Positions 18,429 through 26,997 of a stretch of 64,000 nucleotides of DNA are shown here, piece by piece. Both the position numbers and the translations under genes were made by a program. The stretch lies in the NCBI RefSeq assembly GCF_013131805.1, contig NZ_JABJRC010000002.1, positions 1,116,001 to 1,180,000 on the forward strand, given 5' to 3'. Numbering within the stretch: the stretch's first letter is position 1; every line of letters begins with the position of its first letter. This stretch comes from Kribbella sandramycini (lineage in GTDB: Bacteria; Actinomycetota; Actinomycetes; Propionibacteriales; Kribbellaceae). The notes beneath the pieces are model-generated. The model was given only the letters and a program-made list of their open reading frames with translations. It had not been told where the DNA came from and made no database searches.

Positions 18429-20597
18429 GTGACGGAGAAGACCAGCCCCAAGCTTGAATGGACCGACCTCGACAAGCGCGCGGTCGACACCGTGCGGGTC
18501 CTCGCGATGGACGCGGTGGAGAAGGTCGGCAACGGCCACCCCGGGACGGCGATGAGCCTGGCGCCGGCGGCGTACCTGCTGTTCCAGAAGGTGCTGCGGC
18601 ACAACCCCGCCGACCCGCACTGGGCCGGCCGCGACCGCTTCGTGCTGTCGGCCGGTCACTCCAGCCTGACGCTCTACATCCAGCTGTACCTGGCCGGCTT
18701 CGGCCTCGAGCTGGACGACCTGAAGTCGCTGCGCACCTGGGGCAGCAAGACCCCGGGCCACCCGGAGTACCGGCACACCCCCGGTGTCGAGACCACGACC
18801 GGCCCGCTCGGCCAGGGCGTCGGCAACGCGGTCGGGATGGCGATGGCCGCCCGCCGCGAGCGCGGCCTGTTCGACCGCGACAGCGCCCAGGGCGAGAGCC
18901 TGTTCGACCACCACGTCTACGTGATCGCCTCCGACGGCGACCTCGAAGAGGGCGTCTCGGCCGAGGCCTCGTCGCTGGCCGGCCACCAGCAGCTCGGCAA
19001 CCTGACGGTGATCTACGACGCCAACAAGATCTCCATCGAGGACGACACCGACATCGCCTTCTCCGAGGACGTGAACGCCCGCTACGCGGCGTACGGCTGG
19101 CACGTCCAGGACGTCGACTGGACCAACGGCGGCACGGGGTACGAGGAGAACGTCCAGGCCCTGTACGACGCGATCGAGGCGGCCAAGGCGGTCACCGACA
19201 AGCCGAGTTTCATCCGGCTGCACACGATCATCGGCTGGCCTTCGCCCGGTAAGCAGAACACCGGCAAGATCCACGGCTCGGCGCTCGGCGCCGACGAGGT
19301 GCAGGCCACCAAGGAGGTCCTCGGCTGGGACCCGGAGCAGGACTTCCAGGTCGCGGACGACGTGATCGCGCACACCCGCGAGGCCGTCCAGCGCGGCCAG
19401 GCCCTGCAGGACGCCTGGAACGCCGAGTTCGAGAAGTGGCGGGCCGCGGCTCCCGAGGCCGCCGCGCTGTTCGACCGGCTCGCGACCCGCACGCTCCCCG
19501 ACGGCTGGGCGAAGGCCCTGCCGAGCTGGGAGGCCAGCGCGAAGGGCGTCGCCACCCGCGCCGCCTCCGGCGAGGTGCTGAGCGCGATCGCGCCCGAGCT
19601 GCCGGAGCTGTGGGGCGGCTCGGCCGACCTGGCCGGCTCGAACAACACGACCCCGAAGGGTCAGCCGTCGTTCATCCCGGCGGAGCGCTCGACGTCCTCC
19701 TTCCAGGGTGACGAGTACGGCCGCGTGCTGCACTTCGGCATCCGCGAGCACGGCATGGGCGCGATCCTGAACGGCATCGCCCAGCACGGCGGCACCCGTC
19801 CGTACGGCGGCACGTTCCTGGTCTTCTCCGACTACATGCGCCCGTCGGTCCGGCTGGCCGCGCTGATGAAGCTGCCGGTCACCTATGTCTGGACGCACGA
19901 CTCGATCGGCCTCGGCGAGGACGGCCCGACCCACCAGCCGATCGAGCACCTGTCGGCGCTGCGCGCGATCCCGGGCCTGGACGTCGTCCGCCCCGGTGAC
20001 GCCAACGAGACGGCCGCCGCCTGGGAGGCCATCCTCGAGCACACCGACCGCCCGGCGGCGCTGGCGCTGACCCGGCAGAACGTGCCGACCTTCCCGCGCG
20101 GCGCCGAGGGCTTCGCCGGCACGGAGAACGTGAAGAAGGGCGGCTACACGCTGCTCGACACCGAGGGCACGCCGGATGTCGTCCTGATCGGCACCGGTTC
20201 GGAGCTGCAGCTCGCCGTCGAGGCCCGCGCGCAGCTGGCCGCGGAGGGCATCAACGCCCGCGTCGTCTCGCTGGTCTCCCGTGAGTGGTTCGACGAGCAG
20301 GACGACGCCTACCGCGAGTCCGTGATCCCGGCCGGCGTCCGCGCCCGGGTCTCGGTCGAGGCCGGGATCGCCCAGAGCTGGCACGCGATCGTCGGCGACG
20401 CCGGCCGCAGCGTCAGCATCGAGCACTACGGCGCCTCGGCCGACTACCAGAAGCTGTACGACGAGTTCGGCATCACCACCGCCGCCGTCGTCCAGGCGGC
20501 CAAGGACAGCATCGCCGCGGCGGCCGCCATCTCCGGTCCCGGCGTCCCCCCGAAGCGCGCGGCGTCCGGACCGGTCGGCCCGGCCGACGCCCACTGA
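18429..20597 (+). CDS. tkt: Transketolase
   Basis: This 722-residue thiamine-diphosphate enzyme of the non-oxidative pentose phosphate pathway starts at GTG 18429, with GAGAGGAG ten bases upstream; an upstream in-frame start at 18399 lacks this. Motifs include GNGHPGTAMSLAP, VLSAGHSSLTLY, GPLGQGVGNAVGMA, SDGDLEEGVSAEAS (ThDP/Mg site), and in the pyrimidine domain LHFGIREHGMGAILNG and DGPTHQPIEHL. It heads the tkt-tal-pgi-zwf-opcA-pgl run. A TAGGCT sequence at 18368-18373 may be its -10 box. Confidence 0.97.
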   Translation: MTEKTSPKLEWTDLDKRAVDTVRVLAMDAVEKVGNGHPGTAMSLAPAAYLLFQKVLRHNPADPHWAGRDRFVLSAGHSSLTLYIQLYLAGFGLELDDLKSLRTWGSKTPGHPEYRHTPGVETTTGPLGQGVGNAVGMAMAARRERGLFDRDSAQGESLFDHHVYVIASDGDLEEGVSAEASSLAGHQQLGNLTVIYDANKISIEDDTDIAFSEDVNARYAAYGWHVQDVDWTNGGTGYEENVQALYDAIEAAKAVTDKPSFIRLHTIIGWPSPGKQNTGKIHGSALGADEVQATKEVLGWDPEQDFQVADDVIAHTREAVQRGQALQDAWNAEFEKWRAAAPEAAALFDRLATRTLPDGWAKALPSWEASAKGVATRAASGEVLSAIAPELPELWGGSADLAGSNNTTPKGQPSFIPAERSTSSFQGDEYGRVLHFGIREHGMGAILNGIAQHGGTRPYGGTFLVFSDYMRPSVRLAALMKLPVTYVWTHDSIGLGEDGPTHQPIEHLSALRAIPGLDVVRPGDANETAAAWEAILEHTDRPAALALTRQNVPTFPRGAEGFAGTENVKKGGYTLLDTEGTPDVVLIGTGSELQLAVEARAQLAAEGINARVVSLVSREWFDEQDDAYRESVIPAGVRARVSVEAGIAQSWHAIVGDAGRSVSIEHYGASADYQKLYDEFGITTAAVVQAAKDSIAAAAAISGPGVPPKRAASGPVGPADAH

Positions 20598-20636
20598 CAC
20601 CTCACAACAGAAGATTCGGAAGAAGGCATCGGACAA

Positions 20637-21746
20637 ATGAACGATCGCTTGAAAGCACTCGCCGACGCGGGTGTCTCCATCTGGCTCGACGACCTGTCCC
20701 GGCAGCGGCTGGCGAGCGGTAGCCTGCGCGCGCTGATCGAGGACAAGCACGTCGTCGGCGTCACGACGAACCCGACCATCTTCGCCAAGGCCATCTCGGA
20801 CGCCGACGCGTACGCCGACGTCGTCGGCCGGCTGGCCGCCCAGGGCGTCTCGACCGACGAGGCGATCCGGGTGATCACCACGGACGACGTCCGCGACGCC
20901 GCCGACCTGTTCAAGCCGATCTACGACGACACCGACGGCCAGGACGGCCGGGTCTCGATCGAGGTCGAGCCCGGTTTCGCCCGGGAGACCCAGAAGACGA
21001 TCGACCAGGCCAAGGAGCTGTGGGCGATCGTCGGCCGGGAGAACGTGTTCATCAAGATCCCCGCGACGAAGGAGGGCCTGCCCGCGATCACCGCGACGCT
21101 GGCCGCCGGGATCAGCGTGAACGTGACGCTGATCTTCTCGCTGGAGCGCTACAAGGCGGTCGTCGACGCGTTCCTCAGCGGCCTCGAGCAGGCCATCGAG
21201 AACGGTCACGACGTGACCAAGCTGGCCAGCGTGGCGTCGTTCTTCGTCAGCCGGGTGGACACCGAGATCGACAAGCGCCTGGTTGCCATCGGCACCGACG
21301 AGGCGCTGGCCCTCAAGGGCAGGGCCGCCGTCGCGAACGCCCGGCTCGCCTTCGAGGCGTACGAGGAGATCTTCGCCAGTGACCGCTGGCGCGAGATCGA
21401 GACCGCCGGCGCGAAGCCGCAGCGCCCGCTGTGGGCCTCCACCGGCGTGAAAGACCCGTCGTACTCCCCCACCCTGTACGTCGACCAGCTGGTCACCGCC
21501 GGTGTCGTCAACACGATGCCCGAGGCAACCATCAAGGCGGTCGAGGAGCACAGCGAGGTCACCGGCGACACCGTCCGCGGCGACTACGACGCGGACCGCA
21601 AGGTGATCGCCGACCTGGAGCAGCTGGGGATCTCGTACGACGAGGTCGTGCAGCTCCTCGAGGACGAGGGCGTCGCGAAGTTCGACGCGTCCTGGTCGGA
21701 GCTGCAGGACACCGTCACCGCGGCGCTGAAGGGTGCGGCCAAGTGA
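20637..21746 (+). CDS. tal: Transaldolase
   Basis: This 369-residue class-I aldolase-fold enzyme moves a dihydroxyacetone unit between sugar phosphates. The Schiff-base lysine is in [16 protein letters not shown]; the N-terminal [12 protein letters not shown] and the [16 protein letters not shown] stretch are typical. It lies 39 bp after tkt with GAAGG upstream. Its TGA overlaps the pgi GTG (GTGA), so the two are translationally coupled. Confidence 0.97.
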   Translation: MNDRLKALADAGVSIWLDDLSRQRLASGSLRALIEDKHVVGVTTNPTIFAKAISDADAYADVVGRLAAQGVSTDEAIRVITTDDVRDAADLFKPIYDDTDGQDGRVSIEVEPGFARETQKTIDQAKELWAIVGRENVFIKIPATKEGLPAITATLAAGISVNVTLIFSLERYKAVVDAFLSGLEQAIENGHDVTKLASVASFFVSRVDTEIDKRLVAIGTDEALALKGRAAVANARLAFEAYEEIFASDRWREIETAGAKPQRPLWASTGVKDPSYSPTLYVDQLVTAGVVNTMPEATIKAVEEHSEVTGDTVRGDYDADRKVIADLEQLGISYDEVVQLLEDEGVAKFDASWSELQDTVTAALKGAAK

Positions 21747-23320
21747 CGAACGTAACCACCCACAACGGCGACTGGACCGAGGTCGTCAACAAGCTCGTCG
21801 AGGACAAGATCGCCTCCCGGATCGCCGCCAAGGACGCGACGATCTGGGGGCCGGACGCCGAGGCCGAGGCCTCGATCCGGCTCGGCTGGGTGGACCTGCA
21901 CGAGACCTCGAGGCCGCTGCTGGTCGAGATCGAGGCCCTGCAGGCCGCGCTCCGCGCCGAGGGTATCGACCGCGTCGTCCTGTCCGGGATGGGCGGCTCG
22001 TCGCTGGCGCCCGAGGTGATCACCCGGACGGCGGGCGTCGACCTCGTCGTCCTCGACTCGACCGACCCGAGCGTGGTCGCGCGGGCGCTGGCCGGCGACC
22101 TGTCGAAGACGGTCGTCGTGGTCTCCAGCAAGTCCGGCGGCACGGTCGAGACCGACAGCCACCGCCGGACGTTCGTCAAGGCGTTCACGGACGCCGGTAT
22201 CGACGCCGCGTCGCGGATCGTCGTCGTCACCGACCCGGGCTCGCCGTTCGAGAAGCTCGCGGCCGACGAGGGCTACCGCAAGACGTTCCTCGCCGACCCG
22301 AACGTCGGCGGCCGCTACAGCGCGCTGACCGCGTTCGGTCTGGTGCCGTCCGGCCTGGCCGGCGCCGACATCGCCGAACTGCTGGAGCAGGCCGCCGAGG
22401 CGGCTCCGGCGCTGCAGGCCGACTCGACCGACAACCCGGCCCTGTGGCTGGGCGCGGTGCTGGCGGCGTCCGAGGGTCGCGACAAGGCCATCATCACGGC
22501 CGACGGCTCCGACATCGTCGGCTTCCCGGACTGGGCCGAGCAGCTGATCGCGGAGAGCACCGGCAAGCTGGGCACCGGCGTCCTGCCGGTCGCCGTCGAG
22601 GTCGGCGCGCCCGAGCTGACCAGCGAGGCGACCGACCTGACCAACGCGCTCCTGGCGGCGAAGCCGGCCAGCGGCGTCCCGACGGCGCTGACGTCGGGCT
22701 CGCTCGGCGGCCAGTTCCTGCTCTGGGAGGTGGCGACGGCGGTGGCCGGCTACCTGCTGGGTATCGACCCGTTCGACCAGCCGGATGTCGAGAGCGCGAA
22801 GAAGGCCGCCCGCGGCCTGCTCGACGCGCAGCCCGAGCCGGAGGCGGCCGCCTTCACCGACGGCGTCGTCGAGGTCCGCGGTTCCGACGGCCTGCTCGAG
22901 GGCGTCGACACGCTCCAGGGCGCGGTGGACGCGCTGCTGGGTCAGCTCGACGAGGTCGGGTATGTCGCGGTGATGGCCTACCTGGACTCCGAGCGCGACG
23001 CCGAGCTGATCGGCGTCCGGCCTGCGATCGCCACCAAGACCGGGCGCCCGGTCACGTTCGGGTGGGGGCCGCGGTTCCTGCACTCGACCGGCCAGTACCA
23101 CAAGGGCGGCCACCCGGAGGGTGTGTTCCTGCAGATCACGGCGGCGCACCCGGCCGATGTCGAGATCCCGGATCGGCCGTTCACCTTCGGTACGTTGATC
23201 TCGGCCCAGGCGGCCGGTGACGCGAACGTGCTCGCCGAGCGCGGCCGGCCGGTGCTCCGACTGCACCTGACCGACCCGGCGAGCGGCGTCCGGCAACTTC
23301 TGTCCCTGTTCGGAAACTAG
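21743..23320 (+). CDS. pgi: Glucose-6-phosphate isomerase
   Basis: The protein is 525 residues from the GTG at 21743; a longer open frame upstream lies inside tal. It has the SIS-fold motifs [15 protein letters not shown] and [13 protein letters not shown] for sugar-phosphate binding, and [18 protein letters not shown] near the C-terminus. This is the variant related to the PGI half of bifunctional transaldolase/PGI proteins rather than the classic E. coli type. It feeds glucose-6-phosphate to Zwf, encoded next. Confidence 0.93.
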   Translation: MTNVTTHNGDWTEVVNKLVEDKIASRIAAKDATIWGPDAEAEASIRLGWVDLHETSRPLLVEIEALQAALRAEGIDRVVLSGMGGSSLAPEVITRTAGVDLVVLDSTDPSVVARALAGDLSKTVVVVSSKSGGTVETDSHRRTFVKAFTDAGIDAASRIVVVTDPGSPFEKLAADEGYRKTFLADPNVGGRYSALTAFGLVPSGLAGADIAELLEQAAEAAPALQADSTDNPALWLGAVLAASEGRDKAIITADGSDIVGFPDWAEQLIAESTGKLGTGVLPVAVEVGAPELTSEATDLTNALLAAKPASGVPTALTSGSLGGQFLLWEVATAVAGYLLGIDPFDQPDVESAKKAARGLLDAQPEPEAAAFTDGVVEVRGSDGLLEGVDTLQGAVDALLGQLDEVGYVAVMAYLDSERDAELIGVRPAIATKTGRPVTFGWGPRFLHSTGQYHKGGHPEGVFLQITAAHPADVEIPDRPFTFGTLISAQAAGDANVLAERGRPVLRLHLTDPASGVRQLLSLFGN

Positions 23321-23345
23321 GAAGAAACTCGGAGGGAAGCGGCTG

Positions 23346-24896
23346 ATGACCGCTGAGCTCGACGACGGGCCGGTCGGCCCGGTGAACCCGCTGCGGGATC
23401 CCCAGGACCGGCGGCTCCCGCGGATCGCGGGACCGTGCAGCCTGGTGATCTTCGGCGTCACCGGCGACCTGGCGCGCAAGAAGCTGATGCCGGCGGTCTA
23501 CGACCTGGCGAACCGGGGGCTGCTGCCCCCGGGTTTCGCCCTGGTCGGATTCGCCCGGCGCGACTTCACCAACCAGGACTTCGCGCAGATCGTGCACGAC
23601 TCGGTCAAGGAGCACGCGCGGACGCCGTTCCGCGAGGAGGTCTGGCAGCAGCTGGCCGAGGGCTTCCGGTTCGTGCCCGGTGATCTCACCGACGACGAGG
23701 CGTTCAAGCGGCTGCGCGAGACGGTGGACGAGCTGGACGTCAGCCGCGGGACGGGCGGGAACCACGCGTTCTACCTGTCCATCCCGCCGGGCCTGTTCCC
23801 GCAGGTCGTGCAGCAGCTGTCCGAGCACGGACTGACCGAGGAGACGCCGGGCTCGTGGCGGCGCGTCGTCATCGAGAAGCCGTTCGGCCACGACCTGCAG
23901 AGCGCGCGGGAGCTGAACCGCGTGGTCGAGTCGGTCTTCCCGCCCGAGGCGGTCTTCCGGATCGACCACTACCTGGGCAAGGAAACCGTCCAGAACATGC
24001 TGGCGCTCCGGTTCGCGAACGCGATGTTCGAGCCGGTCTGGAACAGCCACTACGTCGACCACGTCCAGATCACGATGGCCGAGGACATCGGCATCGGCGG
24101 CCGGGCCGGGTATTACGACGGCATCGGCGCGGCCCGCGACGTCATCCAGAACCACCTGCTCCAGCTGCTCGCGCTGGTCGCGATGGAGGAGCCGGTCAGC
24201 TTCGACGCGTGGTCGCTGCGGCAGGAGAAGAAGAAGGTGCTCGCGGCGGTCAAGCTGCCCGAGCGCCTCGACCTGCACACCGCCCGCGGTCAGTACGCCG
24301 CCGGCTGGGCGGGCGGCACGAAGGTCAAGGGCTACCTGCAAGAAGACGGCATCCCGGCCGAGTCCGCCACCGAGACGTTCGCCGCGATGCGCGTGGACGT
24401 CGACACCCGCCGCTGGGCCGGCGTCCCGTTCTACCTGCGGACGGGGAAGCGGCTGGGCCGGCGGGTCACCGAGGTCGCGGTGATGTTCAAGCGCGCCCCG
24501 CACCTGCCGTTCACCAAGACCGAGACCGAGGAGCTGGGGCAGAACGCCCTGGTGCTGCGGATCCAGCCCGACGAGGGCATCACGATGCGGTTCGGCGCGA
24601 AGGTCCCGGGCACGTCGATGGAGATCCGCGACGTGAACATGGACTTCCAGTACGGCGGCTCGTTCACCGAGTCGTCGCCGGAGGCCTACGAGCGGCTGAT
24701 CCTCGACGTCCTGCTCGGCGACCCGCCGCTGTTCCCGCAGCACACCGAGGTCGAGCTGGGCTGGAAGATCCTCGACCCGGTGATCAACTACTGGGCCGAG
24801 CACGGCAAGCCCGAGCAGTACGCCTCGGGTGACTGGGGCCCGGACTCCGCGCACGAGATGCTCGCCCGCGACGGACGCGCCTGGAGGCGGCCATGA
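23346..24896 (+). CDS. zwf: Glucose-6-phosphate 1-dehydrogenase
   Basis: This 516-residue NADP enzyme opens the oxidative pentose phosphate pathway. The nucleotide-binding GVTGDLARKK is at residues 37-46, and the substrate motif RIDHYLGKETVQNML contains the catalytic-site His and Lys. GGAGGG lies nine bases upstream of the ATG. The stop overlaps opcA as ATGA. Length and motifs are normal. Confidence 0.98.
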   Translation: MTAELDDGPVGPVNPLRDPQDRRLPRIAGPCSLVIFGVTGDLARKKLMPAVYDLANRGLLPPGFALVGFARRDFTNQDFAQIVHDSVKEHARTPFREEVWQQLAEGFRFVPGDLTDDEAFKRLRETVDELDVSRGTGGNHAFYLSIPPGLFPQVVQQLSEHGLTEETPGSWRRVVIEKPFGHDLQSARELNRVVESVFPPEAVFRIDHYLGKETVQNMLALRFANAMFEPVWNSHYVDHVQITMAEDIGIGGRAGYYDGIGAARDVIQNHLLQLLALVAMEEPVSFDAWSLRQEKKKVLAAVKLPERLDLHTARGQYAAGWAGGTKVKGYLQEDGIPAESATETFAAMRVDVDTRRWAGVPFYLRTGKRLGRRVTEVAVMFKRAPHLPFTKTETEELGQNALVLRIQPDEGITMRFGAKVPGTSMEIRDVNMDFQYGGSFTESSPEAYERLILDVLLGDPPLFPQHTEVELGWKILDPVINYWAEHGKPEQYASGDWGPDSAHEMLARDGRAWRRP

Positions 24897-26053
24897 TCAT
24901 CGACCTCACCGACACGACGTCGAGCGAGATCGCGTCGGCGCTGCTGAAGGCGCGCCGCAGCGCGGGCTCGCCGGCGATGGGCATGGTCGGCACGATCGTG
25001 GTCGTCGTCGACGAGGCCTCGCACCACGACGCGATGAAGGCGGCCAACGAGGCCGGGCGCGAGCACCCGTCCCGGGTGCTGGTCGCGATCCTGCGGCCGG
25101 GCCGCGGCGCCTCGGGGCTGGACGCCGAGGTCCGCGTCGGCGAAGGCATTCCGGGTGAGGCCGTGCTGCTCCGGCTGCACGGCGAGCTCGCCTCGGTGCC
25201 GGAGTCGGTCATCACGCCGCTCCTGCTGCCGGACTCCCCCGTCATCGTCTGGTGGCCGGGTGGCGGCCCGAAGGTTCCCGCGGAGGACCCGCTGGGCCGG
25301 CTGGCCCGCCGCCGGGTGACCGACGCGGCCCAGGGCCGCCGGGCGACGATCGACTTCAACGCCCGCGCCGAGGGCTACGCGCCCGGCGACACCGACTTCG
25401 CGTGGACGCGGCTCACGCCGTGGCGCGCGCTGATGGCCGCCGCCCTCGACCAGTACCCGACCAAGGTGCTGGCGGCCGAGGTCGTGTCGGCCAAGGGCAA
25501 CCCGAGTGCGGATCTGATGGCCGCGTGGCTGCAGTGCCGGCTCGGCGTACCAGTCGAGCACAAGACGTCCAAGGGCCCGGGAATCACGGCGGTCCGGATG
25601 TTCACCCCGGCCGGCGCGATCGCGCTGACCCGGCCGGACGGCGCGGTCGCGACGTTCACGATTCCCGGCGCGCCGGATCGCCCGGTCGCGCTGAAGCGGC
25701 GGACGACGTCCGAGCTGCTCAGCGAGGAGCTGCGGCGGCTCGACCCGGACGACGTGTACGCGAAGACGCTCGCGTGCATGGTCGAGCGGGACAAGTTGCC
25801 GGCCGACGCGAAGAAGGTGAGCGCCGCGGATCGCCGGTCGACGCAGGCCGCGGTGGCGAAGGCGGCCGCGAAGACTGCCGCCGTCAGCGGTAAGGCGGCG
25901 TCGGAGGAGCTGGAGGCCAAGGCCGCCAAGCGCCCGGCCAAGAAGAGCCCGGCTGCCAAGAAGGTCGCCAAGAAGACGGTGGTGAAGAAGGCTGCGGCCA
26001 AGAAGACTGTCGCGAAGAAGAGCGCCGGTAAGCGTGTGGCGGGCCGATCATGA
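24893..26053 (+). CDS. opcA: OpcA, G6PDH assembly protein with a histone-like lysine tail
   Basis: OpcA is the allosteric partner of glucose-6-phosphate dehydrogenase in actinobacteria and cyanobacteria. Residues 1 to about 305 carry the normal family sequence (e.g. VIVWWPGGGPKVPAEDPLG, AAWLQCRLGVPVE). From about residue 307 to 386 an extra Ala/Lys-rich extension follows, strongly basic after residue 342, with repeats such as PAKKSPAAKKVAKK like the tail of histone H1 or HupB. Coding is continuous, and the end overlaps pgl as ATGA. The tail function is unknown; nucleic-acid or polyphosphate binding is conceivable. Confidence 0.95.
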   Translation: MIIDLTDTTSSEIASALLKARRSAGSPAMGMVGTIVVVVDEASHHDAMKAANEAGREHPSRVLVAILRPGRGASGLDAEVRVGEGIPGEAVLLRLHGELASVPESVITPLLLPDSPVIVWWPGGGPKVPAEDPLGRLARRRVTDAAQGRRATIDFNARAEGYAPGDTDFAWTRLTPWRALMAAALDQYPTKVLAAEVVSAKGNPSADLMAAWLQCRLGVPVEHKTSKGPGITAVRMFTPAGAIALTRPDGAVATFTIPGAPDRPVALKRRTTSELLSEELRRLDPDDVYAKTLACMVERDKLPADAKKVSAADRRSTQAAVAKAAAKTAAVSGKAASEELEAKAAKRPAKKSPAAKKVAKKTVVKKAAAKKTVAKKSAGKRVAGRS

Positions 26054-26811
26054 CGGATCGGGTGGTCGACCCGGAGCTGCTCATCCACCGGGACGCGAGC
26101 GGGCTGGCCCATGCGGTCGCCGCGCGGTTCGTGACGGCGCTGGTCGATGCCCAGAGCAACGGCCGGGTCGCGCAGGTGGTGCTGACCGGCGGTCGCGTCG
26201 CCGCGGCCGTGTACCGGGCCGTCGCGGAGTCGCCGGCCGGCCGGACGATCGACTGGCGGCGGGTCGAGTTCTGGTGGGGTGACGAGCGGTTCCTGCCGCC
26301 CGGCGACCCCGAGCGGAACGAGACCCAGGCGCGCGACGCGCTGCTCTCCCAGGTGGACGTCGACCCGGCCCGGGTGCACCCGATCCCGGCCGACACCGGC
26401 CAGACCGCCGAGGTGGCTGCCGAGGCGTACGCGACCGAGCTGGCCGCGACGCTGTCGGCGTTGAGCGACGACAAGGGCCGGGCGGTCCCGGCGTTCGACG
26501 TCCTGATGCTGGGCGTCGGGCCGGACGGGCACGTGGCCTCGCTGTTCCCGGGCTATCCGCAGCTCGAGGTCACCGACGTCAGCGCGGTCGCGGTGCACGA
26601 CTCCCCCAAGCCGCCGCCGACCCGGGTCTCGCTCACGGTCCCGGCACTGAACCGGTCCCGCGAGGTCTGGTTCGTGGTCTCGGGAGCCGACAAGGCCGAG
26701 GCCGTCGCCGAGGCGCTGAAGGAGACCAGCACGCTGCCGGCCTCGGCGCCCAAGGGCCGCAACCGCACGCTGTGGCTCCTCGACGAGGACGCCGCCGCAC
26801 AGATCCAGTAA
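26050..26811 (+). CDS. pgl: 6-phosphogluconolactonase
   Basis: This 253-residue hydrolase of the NagB/DevB family completes the opening steps of the oxidative pentose phosphate pathway. Signature parts are VVLTGGRVAAAVYRA, the FWWGDERFLPPGDPERNE motif and GVGPDGHVASLFPG. It overlaps opcA by 4 bp and ends the operon just before a strong hairpin. Confidence 0.96.
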   Translation: MTDRVVDPELLIHRDASGLAHAVAARFVTALVDAQSNGRVAQVVLTGGRVAAAVYRAVAESPAGRTIDWRRVEFWWGDERFLPPGDPERNETQARDALLSQVDVDPARVHPIPADTGQTAEVAAEAYATELAATLSALSDDKGRAVPAFDVLMLGVGPDGHVASLFPGYPQLEVTDVSAVAVHDSPKPPPTRVSLTVPALNRSREVWFVVSGADKAEAVAEALKETSTLPASAPKGRNRTLWLLDEDAAAQIQ

Positions 26812-26819
26812 TTCGGCCG

Positions 26820-26858
26820 AAGCCGCCCGTCGCGCATAAATCCCGCGACGGGCGGCTT
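26820..26858 (+). terminator. Hairpin terminator after pgl
   Basis: A perfect 15-bp stem (26820-26834 with 26844-26858) and 9-nt AT-rich loop is followed only by a short TC run. It lies 9 bp after the pgl stop and is likely the end of the zwf-opcA-pgl transcript. Confidence 0.75.
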
Positions 26859-26867
26859 TCGCATGTG

Positions 26868-26873
26868 TAGGGT
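26868..26873 (+). promoter_or_regulatory. Candidate -10 box (TAGGGT) for the leader uORF
   Basis: TAGGGT ends seven bases before ATG 26881, so transcription would start at or near that ATG and the uORF would be leaderless. No clear -35 is seen. Confidence 0.45.
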
Positions 26874-26880
26874 TGCCCGC

Positions 26881-26898
26881 ATGCGTCGTACAGCTTGA
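26881..26898 (+). CDS. Five-codon leader peptide upstream of the tet-type gene
   Basis: ATG CGT CGT ACA GCT TGA encodes MRRTA. It sits just after a -10-like box, hence probably leaderless. Its stop codon (26896-26898) lies within the left arm of a 13-bp inverted repeat whose right arm reaches the Shine-Dalgarno of the ribosomal protection gene. This is the layout expected for drug-responsive translational attenuation. The assignment is from arrangement only. Confidence 0.5.
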   Translation: MRRTA

Positions 26899-26988
26899 GC
26901 AGCGTGCATTCCTTGAGTGAGCCCACCGGTCAGCCGACCCGGTGGCGATCGGGTGCGCCACAGCGATCACGGCCCCACGCTGCTCAAG
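26894..26988 (+). promoter_or_regulatory. Long-range stem and nested hairpins in tet-type leader
   Basis: CTTGAGCAGCGTG (26894-26906) is perfectly complementary to CACGCTGCTCAAG (26976-26988). The right arm shares three bases with the Shine-Dalgarno AAGGA (26986-26990). Inside the loop, CCACCGG (26923-26929) pairs with CCGGTGG (26939-26945), and a competing TGGCG/CGCCA pair (26943-26947 with 26956-26960) shares bases with it, so alternative folds exist. Confidence 0.6.
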
Positions 26989-26997
26989 GATCTCTCG

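Noticed and set aside
18294-21551. Long minus-strand frame opposite tkt and tal
   Set aside because: It lies opposite well-recognised enzymes and has shadow-frame composition.
21431-21742. Longer N-terminus of PGI reaching into tal
   Set aside because: That segment is out-of-frame tal coding sequence; the GTG at 21743 gives the family start.
26917-26997. N-terminal extension of the tet-type protein from GTG 26917
   Set aside because: It would be encoded by the structured leader and is not homologous to EF-G-like N-termini; ATG 26998 has the Shine-Dalgarno.
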